DNA of 64,000 nucleotides from Cytobacillus sp. NJ13. Its GTDB lineage: Bacteria; Bacillota; Bacilli; Bacillales; Cytobacillaceae. The stretch lies in assembly GCA_030348385.1 (NCBI GenBank), contig JAUCFP010000006.1, positions 124,001-188,000 of the forward strand, written 5' to 3'. Under the pieces are notes generated by a model that was not told where the DNA came from, did no database searches, and saw only the letters and a list, made by a program, of their open reading frames with translations. Shown one piece after another: positions 53,115-61,294 of the stretch (the stretch's first letter is position 1; every line of letters begins with the position of its first letter). The translations under genes were made by a program, and so were the position numbers.

Positions 53115-53807
53115 ATGGATAACTATTATGTACTCGTCGTAGATGATGAAAAAGAGATAAGAGATGCCATTGAAATTTATCTTAAAAATGAAGGCATTAC
53201 TGTATTGAAAGCGAAAGATGGAATCGAAGCTCTGGAGATATTAAATGAGAATCAGGTGCATCTGATCATTTTGGATGTCATGATGCCAAAGCTCGATGGC
53301 ATTTCAGCTACATATAAAATTCGCGAAAAGAAAAACATCCCGATTATTATCCTGAGTGCCAAAACAGAGGATACAGATAAAATCCTGGGGCTGCAGGTAG
53401 GAGCTGATGATTATGTGACCAAGCCTTTCAATCCCATGGAATTGGTTGCCCGTGTGAAATCACAGCTGAGAAGATATGTGACATTCGGAACGTTCGAAGG
53501 AGTCAAAAAGGTGATTGATCTGAACGGTCTCATGCTGGATAAGGAAGCAAAAGAAGTGAGTGTTAATGGAGAGCCAGTGAAAATGACTCCGATCGAGTAT
53601 AAAATTGTGGAACTATTAATGACGAATGCCGGACGCGTTTTTTCAATTAATGAAATTTATGAACGGGTATGGAACGAGCCATGCTATAACGCAGAAAATA
53701 CGGTGGCAGTCCATATTCGGAAAATCCGTGAAAAGATTGAAATTGACCCGAAGAATCCGAGATATTTAAAGGTGGTATGGGGAATTGGATACAAGATGGA
53801 AAAATAA
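53115..53807 (+). CDS. OmpR/PhoB family response regulator
   Basis: A 230-residue response regulator. The receiver shows VVDDEKEIRDAI, the phospho-acceptor in LIILDVMMPKLDG and the lysine in DDYVTKPFNP. The C-terminal winged helix has EYKIVELLMTNAGRVFS and VWGIGYKMEK. AGCAGGGGG precedes the ATG. Its end overlaps the kinase gene by 23 bases. The arrangement suggests that it is phosphorylated by the neighbouring kinase; VanR-like proteins are the nearest group in form. Confidence 0.92.
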   Translation: MDNYYVLVVDDEKEIRDAIEIYLKNEGITVLKAKDGIEALEILNENQVHLIILDVMMPKLDGISATYKIREKKNIPIIILSAKTEDTDKILGLQVGADDYVTKPFNPMELVARVKSQLRRYVTFGTFEGVKKVIDLNGLMLDKEAKEVSVNGEPVKMTPIEYKIVELLMTNAGRVFSINEIYERVWNEPCYNAENTVAVHIRKIREKIEIDPKNPRYLKVVWGIGYKMEK

Positions 53808-56004
53808 ATTCATCATTGCGATGATAACGGTTTTATTTGCTTTCGGAGCGAGCGGCGTTTTGTCTGTTCTCATAAACGGAAGGGAATATGCGAACCCGGA
53901 CTATTTTCACACAAATCAGTTTAGAAGTGATTTGGATCAGTATGCCGGATATCTGGAAATGTTCGAACTGAATAATGTTACCCTCGAAAAAGCTAAGGAA
54001 GCAATAGAGGTGTCGGAAGAGGACATACATGAACATCGCTATCGTTATGGGACTCTTCCTGAACAAATAGATAATATTAGAAGCCAATATGAATATAGAA
54101 TCCAGGAGGCAAAGGACACTGAAAATAATGAATTTGCCAAGGCTTTATCCGATCAGATGAACAAAAGAATCGAGGATATTACGAAGAACTTTGAGAGTGA
54201 TGAACACGTACGTCCCAAAGTGGTAAAAGAAAAAGAAGAAAAGATAGAAGAGTTTTTCAAGGAAAAAGAACAATTGCGGGATCAGTATGATTATTATGAG
54301 GATTCATTTACTTACTATTTTGAGGACACTTCCACTGGTGAAGTATACACGAATTTAACTTTGTCCAAAAATGAGTCTCCGGATGAAGCAATGAAAAAAG
54401 AGATGGTTTATCGTACTGATTACACCATGGACAAAAATTATTTCCTTCGTTTTATTATGGGGGGGTATGAGGAGTTTGAACAGTCTCTTACAGAATCGCA
54501 ATCAGGCTACTTTAAAGGACAAATAGGCCTGGCTAAAAACCTTCCTGATTCAAATATGTTCATTGACCAAAATAATCATTTCAAACAAAAGCAGATTGTA
54601 TTATTAATTTATGGCGGCTCAGCGGTATTGGCCATTATCGCTGCATTGATTGCAGGCAAAAAATCAAAGGCCCTGTCTGCTGAAATCAAAAGGTGGGAGC
54701 CTTTATACAATAAGCTGCCTATAGATTTAAGAATAATTTTCTTGGGGTTGGCAGTAATAGGCAGCAGTTTGGCGCTATTTCTGATAAATGATTTTCTCAT
54801 AGACTCCTACAATATCCTGCCGCGTGTTATTGAATTAATTATTGTGCTTCTGGGAGCATCGGTTCTTTGCGGTTTGACAATTGTTCAGTTCAAATATATC
54901 GCTGGTGAATTTAAGGATCTGGAAAACGCAAAGGCAGTTTTGAAAAAGAGTCTGGTCTATAGAGCGGCTGGCGGTTTGAAAACCAGCCTGCAGGAAGCCT
55001 TTTTAAACCGGAGTACAGGAACGCAGCTGTTTGTTGTTTTATTAATCATCTTTGGAATGGGAATGGGTTCAATTGTCATGTTCTTTCACCCGCTATTTGC
55101 CCTGTTTTATGTAATGGTATTAACGTTTGCAGGTATTCCGTTAGTTATGGCACTAATCAGGCGCGCAGGCTATTTCAACCGAATTGTCGAGACCGCAAAT
55201 GAATTGGCAACGGGCCACATGGGACAGGACTTGCCGGTTAAAGGAAAAGGTGTTCTGGCTGCACTCGCAGGAAACATGAATGTATTGAAACAGGGTGTTA
55301 AAACATCTCTAAGCGAACAGGCAAAAAGTGAGAGGCTGAAAACGGAACTGATTACAAATGTCAGCCATGATTTAAGGACACCATTGACTTCAATTATTAC
55401 GTATACGGAGCTTCTGAAGTCAGGTGAGGTTTCACAAGACGATCGCTCAGCCTACCTTGAAATCATTGACCGAAAGTCAAAACGATTAAAAGTTTTGATT
55501 GATGATTTATTCGAAGTCTCGAAAATGGCGAGCGGCAATATTGAGCTTCGGAAGGAAAGAGTGGACCTTGTACAGTTGCTGCAGCAGGCGCTTGCAGAGC
55601 ATGATAACGCCATTAGTGAATCCAATCTGCATTTCCGTGTAACCAAGCCCGATCATCCGGCAATCGCATATGTGGATGGCCAAAAGCTCTGGCGTGTTTA
55701 TGATAATTTAATAGGCAATATTCTAAAATATTCTTTGGAAAATTCACGGGTCTATATTGCGATAACGAAAATGAAAGGCCAGGCAGTCATTACGTTTAAA
55801 AATGTTTCTAAATACGAACTGGATGACCAAAGTGAAGAATTATTTGAACGGTTTAAACGAGGAGATAAATCAAGGCATACAGATGGTTCTGGCCTGGGCC
55901 TCGCTATTGCCAAATCGATTATTGATCTTCATGATGGAAGTCTTGAAATAGATACAGATGGTGACTTGTTCAAGGTGAGCATTTCACTGAATATAGAGGA
56001 GTAA
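53785..56004 (+). CDS. Sensor histidine kinase
   Basis: A 739-residue membrane kinase. The first helix is near residues 9-28. A large extracytoplasmic charged, coiled-coil-like stretch (about 30-265) follows, then several helices up to about 460. A HAMP-like linker leads to the dimerisation/phosphoacceptor segment NVSHDLRTPLTSIITY (His about 528) and the ATPase domain (GLGLAIAKSIIDLHDG). The start is probably TTG 53785, in the overlap with the regulator. The large sensor part is unusual and the signal is unknown. An ECF sigma gene follows 16 bases later. Confidence 0.9.
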   Translation: MDTRWKNKFIIAMITVLFAFGASGVLSVLINGREYANPDYFHTNQFRSDLDQYAGYLEMFELNNVTLEKAKEAIEVSEEDIHEHRYRYGTLPEQIDNIRSQYEYRIQEAKDTENNEFAKALSDQMNKRIEDITKNFESDEHVRPKVVKEKEEKIEEFFKEKEQLRDQYDYYEDSFTYYFEDTSTGEVYTNLTLSKNESPDEAMKKEMVYRTDYTMDKNYFLRFIMGGYEEFEQSLTESQSGYFKGQIGLAKNLPDSNMFIDQNNHFKQKQIVLLIYGGSAVLAIIAALIAGKKSKALSAEIKRWEPLYNKLPIDLRIIFLGLAVIGSSLALFLINDFLIDSYNILPRVIELIIVLLGASVLCGLTIVQFKYIAGEFKDLENAKAVLKKSLVYRAAGGLKTSLQEAFLNRSTGTQLFVVLLIIFGMGMGSIVMFFHPLFALFYVMVLTFAGIPLVMALIRRAGYFNRIVETANELATGHMGQDLPVKGKGVLAALAGNMNVLKQGVKTSLSEQAKSERLKTELITNVSHDLRTPLTSIITYTELLKSGEVSQDDRSAYLEIIDRKSKRLKVLIDDLFEVSKMASGNIELRKERVDLVQLLQQALAEHDNAISESNLHFRVTKPDHPAIAYVDGQKLWRVYDNLIGNILKYSLENSRVYIAITKMKGQAVITFKNVSKYELDDQSEELFERFKRGDKSRHTDGSGLGLAIAKSIIDLHDGSLEIDTDGDLFKVSISLNIEE

Positions 56005-56020
56005 GGGAAGAGGATGAATT

Positions 56021-56521
56021 ATGGATATTACCGAGCTGTATACAAGTCATTATAAACGCCTATATCATATATGTTTCTCGATGACAAGAGACGCTTATCT
56101 TGCGGAGGATATCGTTCAAGAAACTTTTATTAAAGCCATGAAGAAAGCGGAAACGATTATCGATGAAGAAAAAGCGGGGGCATGGCTGTCTGTCATTGCC
56201 CGAAGGACCGCCCTGGACGTTATTCGCAGTGAAAGGCGGAAGGCTGCTGTGCCGATGGAGCAGGACATGCTTGAAAGCCTCGGTGTAACTACAAAACAGA
56301 ATGTCGAGCAGGAAGTTGAATCCGGCTTTGCTGCTAAAGAAATCACCGGGGCAGTAAAGCAGCTGACAGACAGCTATAGAGATATTCTTTTGCTGAAGAT
56401 AGACCGGGGATTAAAAGAAAGGGAAATAGCGGCTATGCTTAATTTAAATCCATCAACTGTAAAAACCAGGATCTTCAGGGCTCGAAAGCAGCTGAAAATG
56501 ATGGTGCAAATGGGGGCTTAA
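56021..56521 (+). CDS. RNA polymerase ECF-type sigma factor
   Basis: A 166-residue sigma-70 family protein. Region 2 shows AEDIVQETFIKAMKKAE, region 4 shows DRGLKEREIAAMLNLNPSTVKTR split as LKEREIAAMLNLNPSTV and the following KTRIFRARKQL. The size fits ECF factors. No anti-sigma gene lies next to it; the neighbouring kinase and regulator may control it instead. GGAAGAGGATG precedes the ATG. A strong terminator follows. Confidence 0.88.
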   Translation: MDITELYTSHYKRLYHICFSMTRDAYLAEDIVQETFIKAMKKAETIIDEEKAGAWLSVIARRTALDVIRSERRKAAVPMEQDMLESLGVTTKQNVEQEVESGFAAKEITGAVKQLTDSYRDILLLKIDRGLKEREIAAMLNLNPSTVKTRIFRARKQLKMMVQMGA

Positions 56522-56529
56522 CAACGAAT

Positions 56530-56572
56530 AAGAGAGCAAACGGCCAATAATATCGGCCGTTTGCTCTCTTTT
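56530..56572 (+). terminator. Terminator after ECF sigma gene
   Basis: AAGAGAGCAAACGGCC pairs with GGCCGTTTGCTCTCTT around a 9-base loop, then T residues. Confidence 0.85.
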
Positions 56573-56576
56573 AAAT

Positions 56577-56708
56577 TTATCCTTCCGCCATTGGCACCGG
56601 AGCAGACTCCGTTCCAATAGACTCGTACTTCTTATCGATATTGGTGCGGATGGTTTTTAGATCCGTTCCATTTTCAAACTCTTGTTTTGCCTCAAGGGAA
56701 ATATCAGG
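56577..56708 (-). pseudogene. Degraded gene remnant, PCYCGC-lipoprotein-like C-terminus
   Basis: The minus strand keeps an open frame of 43 codons ending in GTESAPVPMAEG, containing ISLEAKQEFENG and IRTNIDKKYES. This resembles the C-terminal helices of PCYCGC-motif lipoproteins. A stop interrupts the frame upstream (56709-56711), and a neighbouring frame reads SDVCYAKAGKT. There is no start. It is a remnant; the family match is tentative. Confidence 0.4.
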
Positions 56709-56796
56709 TCAATTGTCTTCCCAGCTTTTGCATAGCAGACGTCCGAATTAGGAAATAATAATATAAACTTTCGAGAAAGAGACATAAGGAATAGAT

Positions 56797-57276
56797 ATGA
56801 TCTTACTTATTGTTTCAATAATCGCCTTTAATATGGCTGCCTTCAAAATAAATAAAAAAATTACTCCGAGCCAAGTATTGCAAATCTGGACTTTTACGGT
56901 AGCTTTTCAGATGTTATTTGATTTAATTGTTGAATTCAAACATCATCATTATTGGTACTTTTCTCCAGGTGTTGATTGGGCAGGCTTGTTGCCGAGGTTA
57001 TTCTTAATTCCGCCGGTAAACATCATTTTTTTGAATGGATACCCTTTTTCAAAAAGCGTCTTTAAAAAAATGGTTTTTCTGCTTTTCTTTGTTACGGGAA
57101 TTATCCTTTATGAAATGGCAGCTCTGCTTCCTGAACCATGGGGTTACTTTAATTATGGTACATGGAAGATATGGTATTCGATTATGGTAGATCCATTTCT
57201 TCTGCTGACTCTCGTTTTATTTTATAAATTAATGATTTTATTAGAGCAGAAAAGTTCTTTACATAAAAAGTATTGA
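56797..57276 (+). CDS. CBO0543 family membrane protein, second paralog
   Basis: A 159-residue protein with the same layout as the gene at 40032: FDLIVEFKHHHYWYF and LLPEPWGYFNYGTW. Four to five helices. AAGGAATAG precedes the ATG. The two copies are diverged, so they are old paralogs. Function unknown. Confidence 0.75.
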   Translation: MILLIVSIIAFNMAAFKINKKITPSQVLQIWTFTVAFQMLFDLIVEFKHHHYWYFSPGVDWAGLLPRLFLIPPVNIIFLNGYPFSKSVFKKMVFLLFFVTGIILYEMAALLPEPWGYFNYGTWKIWYSIMVDPFLLLTLVLFYKLMILLEQKSSLHKKY

Positions 57277-57439
57277 AACAATATAAGGCGTGTATTTATT
57301 GGTTTCCTTATCTTTCTTTGGACATTAATCTGATTGTAATCAGGTACATGTCAAATTATTTCTCCTGGAAATGGTGATATCATGCTCCCTATTATTTTGC
57401 AGCTTGCGCTGGCATTTTCATTTTATTAGCTCAAATTAA

Positions 57440-57463
57440 AGCTTCCTGCTTGTGCAGGAAGCT
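57440..57463. terminator. Hairpin in the 57.3-57.8 kb gap
   Basis: Perfect 10-bp stem AGCTTCCTGC/GCAGGAAGCT with loop TTGT and a T-containing tail. It could serve a tiny ORF on either strand. The gap from 57277 to 57804 otherwise holds no clear gene. Confidence 0.6.
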
Positions 57464-57466
57464 CAT

Positions 57467-57568
57467 TTATTTGTTTGGGAGCCTATCTTTATGCCTGGCC
57501 ATTCTGTTATTGAACAATTTCCCGGCCTCCTGCTTTATCACATCTCGAATTATTCTTAGTATTTTCAT
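57467..57568 (-). CDS. Small cationic ORF of 33 residues
   Basis: Reads MKILRIIRDVIKQEAGK, then LFNNRMARHKDRLPNK. GGTG lies eight bases upstream of ATG 57568. It is strongly basic and may form an amphipathic helix. A hairpin lies just beyond its stop. It could be a real microprotein or chance. No family recognised. Confidence 0.35.
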   Translation of the reverse strand: MKILRIIRDVIKQEAGKLFNNRMARHKDRLPNK

Positions 57569-57653
57569 TTTTATCACCACTATAGGAATACGCCGTAAAA
57601 ACTTTCTGTGCCAGTCCATGTATTTGGTAATATGAGAAAAAAATGAACAAAAG

Positions 57654-57688
57654 ACTCCTGCTTCAATTATCAGAGGCAGGAGTTTTTT
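57654..57688. terminator. Hairpin with T tract
   Basis: ACTCCTGC pairs with GCAGGAGT around a 14-base loop, then T residues. No gene clearly ends before it on the plus strand. Confidence 0.55.
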
Positions 57689-57804
57689 ATTGCATTTTTG
57701 GGGGAGATCATTCAATTTTCGATAAAACCATATTTTCCCCTGATTAAAAAAGGTTTTTACTATTGATATAATAGATGGATGTGTACAGCGGAGGTGAAAA
57801 CAGC

Positions 57805-58170
57805 ATGAATGCATTTATTAATGTGCTTAAAGAATCATTTAATTTCAGCGGAAGATCCAGACGAAGAGAATATTGGATGTTTATTTTGTTTACATTTGTC
57901 ATCTCAATCATTTTAACTATTATTGAGATGATGTTTGGATGGGAGATTACAGAGGACATTGGCATCCTTACAACTCTCTTCTCTCTGATTATGTTAATTC
58001 CGAGTCTTTCTGTAACTTTCAGAAGACTGCACGACACCGGGAAAAGCGGCTGGTGGATCTTAATATCTTTGATTCCTTTAATCGGAGGGATTATTATCCT
58101 CATCTTTACTCTAATGGACAGTGAACCTGGAACAAATAAATACGGGCCTAATCCTAAAAAAGCAATATAA
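57805..58170 (+). CDS. DUF805 membrane protein
   Basis: A 121-residue protein. The family signature is FSGRSRRREYWMF near the N-terminus, with three or four helices and the motif FRRLHDTGKSGWW in the middle. GGAGGTG lies seven bases before ATG 57805. Function unknown. A terminator follows. Confidence 0.85.
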   Translation: MNAFINVLKESFNFSGRSRRREYWMFILFTFVISIILTIIEMMFGWEITEDIGILTTLFSLIMLIPSLSVTFRRLHDTGKSGWWILISLIPLIGGIIILIFTLMDSEPGTNKYGPNPKKAI

Positions 58171-58177
58171 AAAAATC

Positions 58178-58205
58178 TCCAGCCGCCTCGGCTGGAATTT
58201 TTTTT
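58178..58205 (+). terminator. Terminator after DUF805 gene
   Basis: TCCAGCC pairs with GGCTGGA around GCCTC, then AA and eight T. Confidence 0.8.
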
Positions 58206-58272
58206 GAAACTATTTTTTAGAAAATTCGTATTACATTTAAATGGTATCTTTACCCGGAAGTGAGGTATTTAG

Positions 58273-58818
58273 ATGAGGAATAGAATATTGAAGAGACTTT
58301 CCTATCTTTTTACTGGTGAAACAACGAGCCTCATAATGTTTGTTTTTATCAGTTATCTGGTGAATTATACATATTCTGATCTCCATTTATATTCACTATT
58401 TTCTTTCTGGTCATCATTTCTGCTGCTGGAGTTCTTACTCCTTCAAGGATCCATTTATTGGTTTGTAAAATGGAAGCGCCTAAAAAAGGAAAATACATCA
58501 GCTGCCCCGATCAGGCTAGTTGAGCAGTTATGGGCCATAAAAAAATGGAACATTGCTATGATAATAATAATTCCGGCTGCCTTCATAGCAGATTATATTA
58601 TGTGGCTTCCGTCAACACCTCAGGGACTGACGATTGCCGCCTTTATTTATATCTTTGCCATCCTTGAGTATGTTAACTATTTTCATATTCAGCTATCTTA
58701 TGATAATCGCTCTGACATTAACAGCCTCAAGCAGTCAAAGCGCTTTAAACAAGCATCTTTGAGCAAGGATTTTAAAAGGCTGAAAAAATTAAAAGGAGAA
58801 AGCAGGAATTTACGGTGA
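58273..58818 (+). CDS. Hypothetical membrane protein
   Basis: A 181-residue protein with about four hydrophobic helices (SLIMFVFISYLVNY, FSFWSSFLLLEFLLL, IAMIIIIPAAFIADYIMW, IAAFIYIFAILEY) and a basic C-terminal tail. GTGAGGT precedes the ATG. I do not recognise the family. It lies at the edge of a zone of broken genes. Confidence 0.6.
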   Translation: MRNRILKRLSYLFTGETTSLIMFVFISYLVNYTYSDLHLYSLFSFWSSFLLLEFLLLQGSIYWFVKWKRLKKENTSAAPIRLVEQLWAIKKWNIAMIIIIPAAFIADYIMWLPSTPQGLTIAAFIYIFAILEYVNYFHIQLSYDNRSDINSLKQSKRFKQASLSKDFKRLKKLKGESRNLR

Positions 58819-58921
58819 ACATACGGAACAGACATGACAGGGAACTGGTAGAATCAGCAGAATCGGTAAGGTTTAGAAGGAATAATGTATATGGGAGTTG
58901 GCCAGGTGTGAATGGGATTAT

Positions 58922-59132
58922 ATGCTAAATACAAAGGAAGAGATTCTGAACTTCCACGACATAGAAAAAGAATAAATGCATTCCATTGAAAAGGATTTGA
59001 TCCATGATCAAAATGTATTGTCTGTTTTCTATGGCGGTTCGATAGGAGAGAACAATACGGATTTATTGTCACAAGGTTGGGCTGGAAGAAAAAAGTGATA
59101 GGGTGGAAAAGATACTCGGAATGGTTCATTGA
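58922..59132 (+). pseudogene. Nucleotidyltransferase remnant
   Basis: An ATG at 58922 opens MLNTKEEILNFHDIEKE, followed by an in-frame TAA. Reading on, VLSVFYGGSIGENNTDLLS resembles the N-terminal GS-containing strand of AadK-like nucleotidyltransferases. The Asp-x-Asp that should follow is missing. A short tail (LEEKSDRVEKILGMVH) ends at TGA 59132 in another frame. So the gene has a stop and a large deletion. Confidence 0.45.
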
Positions 59133-59169
59133 GACATAACATGTTAATAGAAGAAAGCAGGCGAAACTT

Positions 59170-59434
59170 ATGGCGAAAGTAATTGGATTTGAATTAAACA
59201 GCCAGGATCCGGAAAAAGCAGCTGAGTTTTATTCAAATGTTTTCGGATGGGAGATTGAAGAACCGAATTGGGGATATTGGCCAGTTAAGATAGAAAATGA
59301 CAAAAGTCAAGCGGTAAATGGGGGCATCAGTAAAGGGCCAAACGATTACCCGCATGGACATCAGCGGCATGAAGATCAATGGTATTTCTGTAGAAGACTT
59401 ATTCCATGCCTATGAGCAGGTAAATAACAAATAA
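59170..59434 (+). pseudogene. VOC family protein, frameshifted
   Basis: The first frame reads MAKVIGFELNSQDPEKAAEF and then YSNVFGWEIEEPNWGYWPVK, a glyoxalase/VOC start. At about 59350 the family pattern changes to the +1 frame, where MKINGISVEDLFHAYEQVNN is the expected continuation, ending at TAA 59432. The rest of the domain is missing. A one-base shift plus truncation is the best reading. Confidence 0.5.
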
Positions 59435-59463
59435 AGGGTACTGCACCAGATGCTTTATGAAGA

Positions 59464-59560
59464 ATAACGACGAAAAAGACAAGGGTCGAAGGAAAATGGG
59501 AGTTAATCGAGAAGTATAACGATGAAAAAGGCGAGGGTCGAAGGAAAAGAGTAGTTAATC
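59464..59560 (+). repeat. 52-bp direct repeat, two copies
   Basis: Two diverged copies of about 45 bases (59464-59508 and 59516-59560), start to start 52 bases, share TAACGA, GTCGAAGGAAAA and GTTAATC. They lie in the non-coding gap 59435-59662. Confidence 0.7.
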
Positions 59561-59662
59561 CTGTATTTGCTTCAAAAACGGTTTCATCAGTCTGCATTTT
59601 ATTTCTCCCATTAGGTTTCTAATGAATCCCAATCTTACTGAAGTTATAAAGGAGGCCATTCT

Positions 59663-60206
59663 ATGAGCTTAGGTGCAAATTATCTAATGATCGTAAAGAA
59701 AATGATTCAAGGCAGCGAAGGAATTAGCGGATATAACCATTCAGCGGCTTTCCAATGAGGATTTGAATTGGGCTTGCAATGAAGAGTCCAATAGTACAGC
59801 GGTAATTATCAGGCATATGAGCGGCAATATGGTTTCACGGTGGACCGATTTTTTGACATCAGATGGAGAAAAGCCTTATCGAAACAGGGATGAGGAGTTT
59901 TCGACAGCCGCAGCTTCAAAGGATGAACTAATAGTGATTTGGGAAAAAGGGTGGAAGGTACTGTTTTCCGCTTTAGATAGTTTAAATGAGCAGGATCTGC
60001 TTAAAAATATCACTATTCGAGGCGAGAGCCATCTAGTTATGGATGCAATAGAAAGGCAGATGGCACATTATTCTTACCATGTTGGGCAGATTGTTTATAT
60101 CGGCAAGCTAATAAAAAACGGGGAGTGGGAAAGCCTTAGTATTCCGAGAGGGAAATCTGATGAATTTCTTAAGGAAATGCTCGGCAAACACGATGCCGGA
60201 AAATAG
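59663..60206 (+). pseudogene. DUF1572 (DinB-like) protein, frameshifted
   Basis: ATG 59663 follows AAAGGAGG and reads MSLGANYLMIVKKMIQGS, but this frame stops soon after. The +1 frame continues as TIQRLSNEDLNWACNEESNS, then MSGNMVSRWTDFLTSDGEK and HYSYHVGQIVYIGKL, the DUF1572 family, to TAA 60204-60206. A one-base frameshift near 59711 separates the two parts. The C-terminal 147 residues alone would start at TTG 59763, without a ribosome site. Confidence 0.7.
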
Positions 60207-60227
60207 GCGGTTTATTCATTTGCAATC

Positions 60228-60239
60228 GGGGGGGGGGGG
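60228..60239 (+). repeat. Poly-G run (12 G)
   Basis: Twelve consecutive G in a low-GC, non-coding stretch between the DUF1572 pseudogene and the DedA terminator. Confidence 0.85.
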
Positions 60240-60307
60240 CAAATCATTTAGTAAACTAAGAATATATATTGCATGGGCTTCAAAGTTTTTTGTATAAAAC
60301 ATAAAAA

Positions 60308-60345
60308 GAAAACGGCACTGTCCATCCAGTGCCGTTTTCTTTTTA
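60308..60345. terminator. Terminator at the end of the DedA gene
   Basis: GAAAACGGCACTG pairs with CAGTGCCGTTTTC around TCCATC, with A and T tracts on both sides. Confidence 0.85.
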
Positions 60346-60348
60346 TAT

Positions 60349-60954
60349 TTATATGCTTTGACTTTTTTTGCGCTTGTTTACATATTTGTAAGTGAACACA
60401 ATAATGATTGCTGCAATGATGATCAGGGCAAGAGGCAAGGCATAGCTATTAAAGATTTCCTCTGCTTCTTTATAATGAGGGCCCAGTTTATATCCCAAAT
60501 AAACATAGAATGCGGTAATCGGCAGCATTGCGACGAAGGTATAGATAGAGAATTTCCACACATTCATTTTGGCCATCCCGCATGGAATGGAAATCGCTGT
60601 ACGCACAACTGGCATAAAACGGGCAAAGAAAGCAACCCCCGAGCCATATTTATCAAAGAACTTGTCCGAAGCATCAATTTGTTTTTGGGAGACTAAGAAA
60701 TATTTTCCGTATTTTAATACCATTGGGCGCCCGCCATATCGGCCAAGTGCATATAATGTCAGTGGTCCAATCGTTCCCCCCACTGTACCTGCTAATACAA
60801 CTAAATAATAATTAAAGTCTCCCTGGAAGACCCAAAAGCCCGCTAATGGAAGAACTACTTCTGCCGGAACAAACTCAAAGCATAGTGAAAGCAATATTCC
60901 AAAGTAAGAAAACTGTTTTAAAAATTCAATAAAGCTGATGATAATTTCTGACAT
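60349..60954 (-). CDS. DedA family membrane protein
   Basis: A 201-residue protein with about five helices. The signature GGRPMVLKYGKYF and the following FFDKYGSGVAFFARFMPVVRT plus SIPCGMAKM are typical of DedA/VTT proteins, which are needed for membrane homeostasis (lipid carrier recycling in some cases). I chose ATG 60954, the usual MSEI start; a GTG two codons upstream is possible. An AGGATG lies upstream. Confidence 0.88.
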   Translation of the reverse strand: MSEIIISFIEFLKQFSYFGILLSLCFEFVPAEVVLPLAGFWVFQGDFNYYLVVLAGTVGGTIGPLTLYALGRYGGRPMVLKYGKYFLVSQKQIDASDKFFDKYGSGVAFFARFMPVVRTAISIPCGMAKMNVWKFSIYTFVAMLPITAFYVYLGYKLGPHYKEAEEIFNSYALPLALIIIAAIIIVFTYKYVNKRKKSQSI

Positions 60955-60975
60955 AGCCACACATCCTGTTGATTA

Positions 60976-61100
60976 ATAAGAAAAGCGCAAGCGCCTTGCC
61001 CACCCCCGACAAGCACAAGACGAGCCTCTCGGAAAGGCGTTCTTTGCCTTTTTGGGAGGATTGGCTTGTGACCTCGAGGGGGTAGGCGCTGGAGCTAGAT
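60976..61100. repeat. Palindromic intergenic element, long copy
   Basis: Outer arms AAAGCGCAAGCGCC and CCTCGAGGGGGTAGGCGCT enclose CCCACCCCC and a second inner hairpin of about 60 bases (ACAAGC...GCTTGT with CCTCTCGGAAAGGC against GCCTTTTTGGGAGG). It looks like a Bacillus-type mobile or structural repeat. No ORF. Confidence 0.7.
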
Positions 61101-61166
61101 AATAAGAAAAGCGCAAGCGCCTTGCCCACCCCCGACACCTCGAGGGGGTAGGCGCTTGCGCTGGAC
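61101..61166. repeat. Palindromic intergenic element, short copy
   Basis: Repeats the outer arms of the preceding copy (GCGCAAGCGCC...CCCACCCCCGAC and GAGGGGGTAGGCGCTTGCGC) but lacks the inner 60-base hairpin. It forms one long stem. It starts directly where the first copy ends. Confidence 0.75.
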
Positions 61167-61250
61167 AGTTCACGAAATTCGAAGATATAAAACGTACATA
61201 AGTCAGTCTAACGGGTAATAGGAAAACAATCAAGTATTTATATAGACATG

Positions 61251-61290
61251 CAAAAAAGAAACGGCAGCTGCCGAAATCGGAGCCGCCGTT
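61251..61290 (-). terminator. Terminator after the CNNM gene
   Basis: On the minus strand AACGGCGGCT pairs with AGCTGCCGTT (one G-T pair), followed by a T tract (AAAAAA on the plus strand). Confidence 0.8.
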
Positions 61291-61294
61291 CTTC

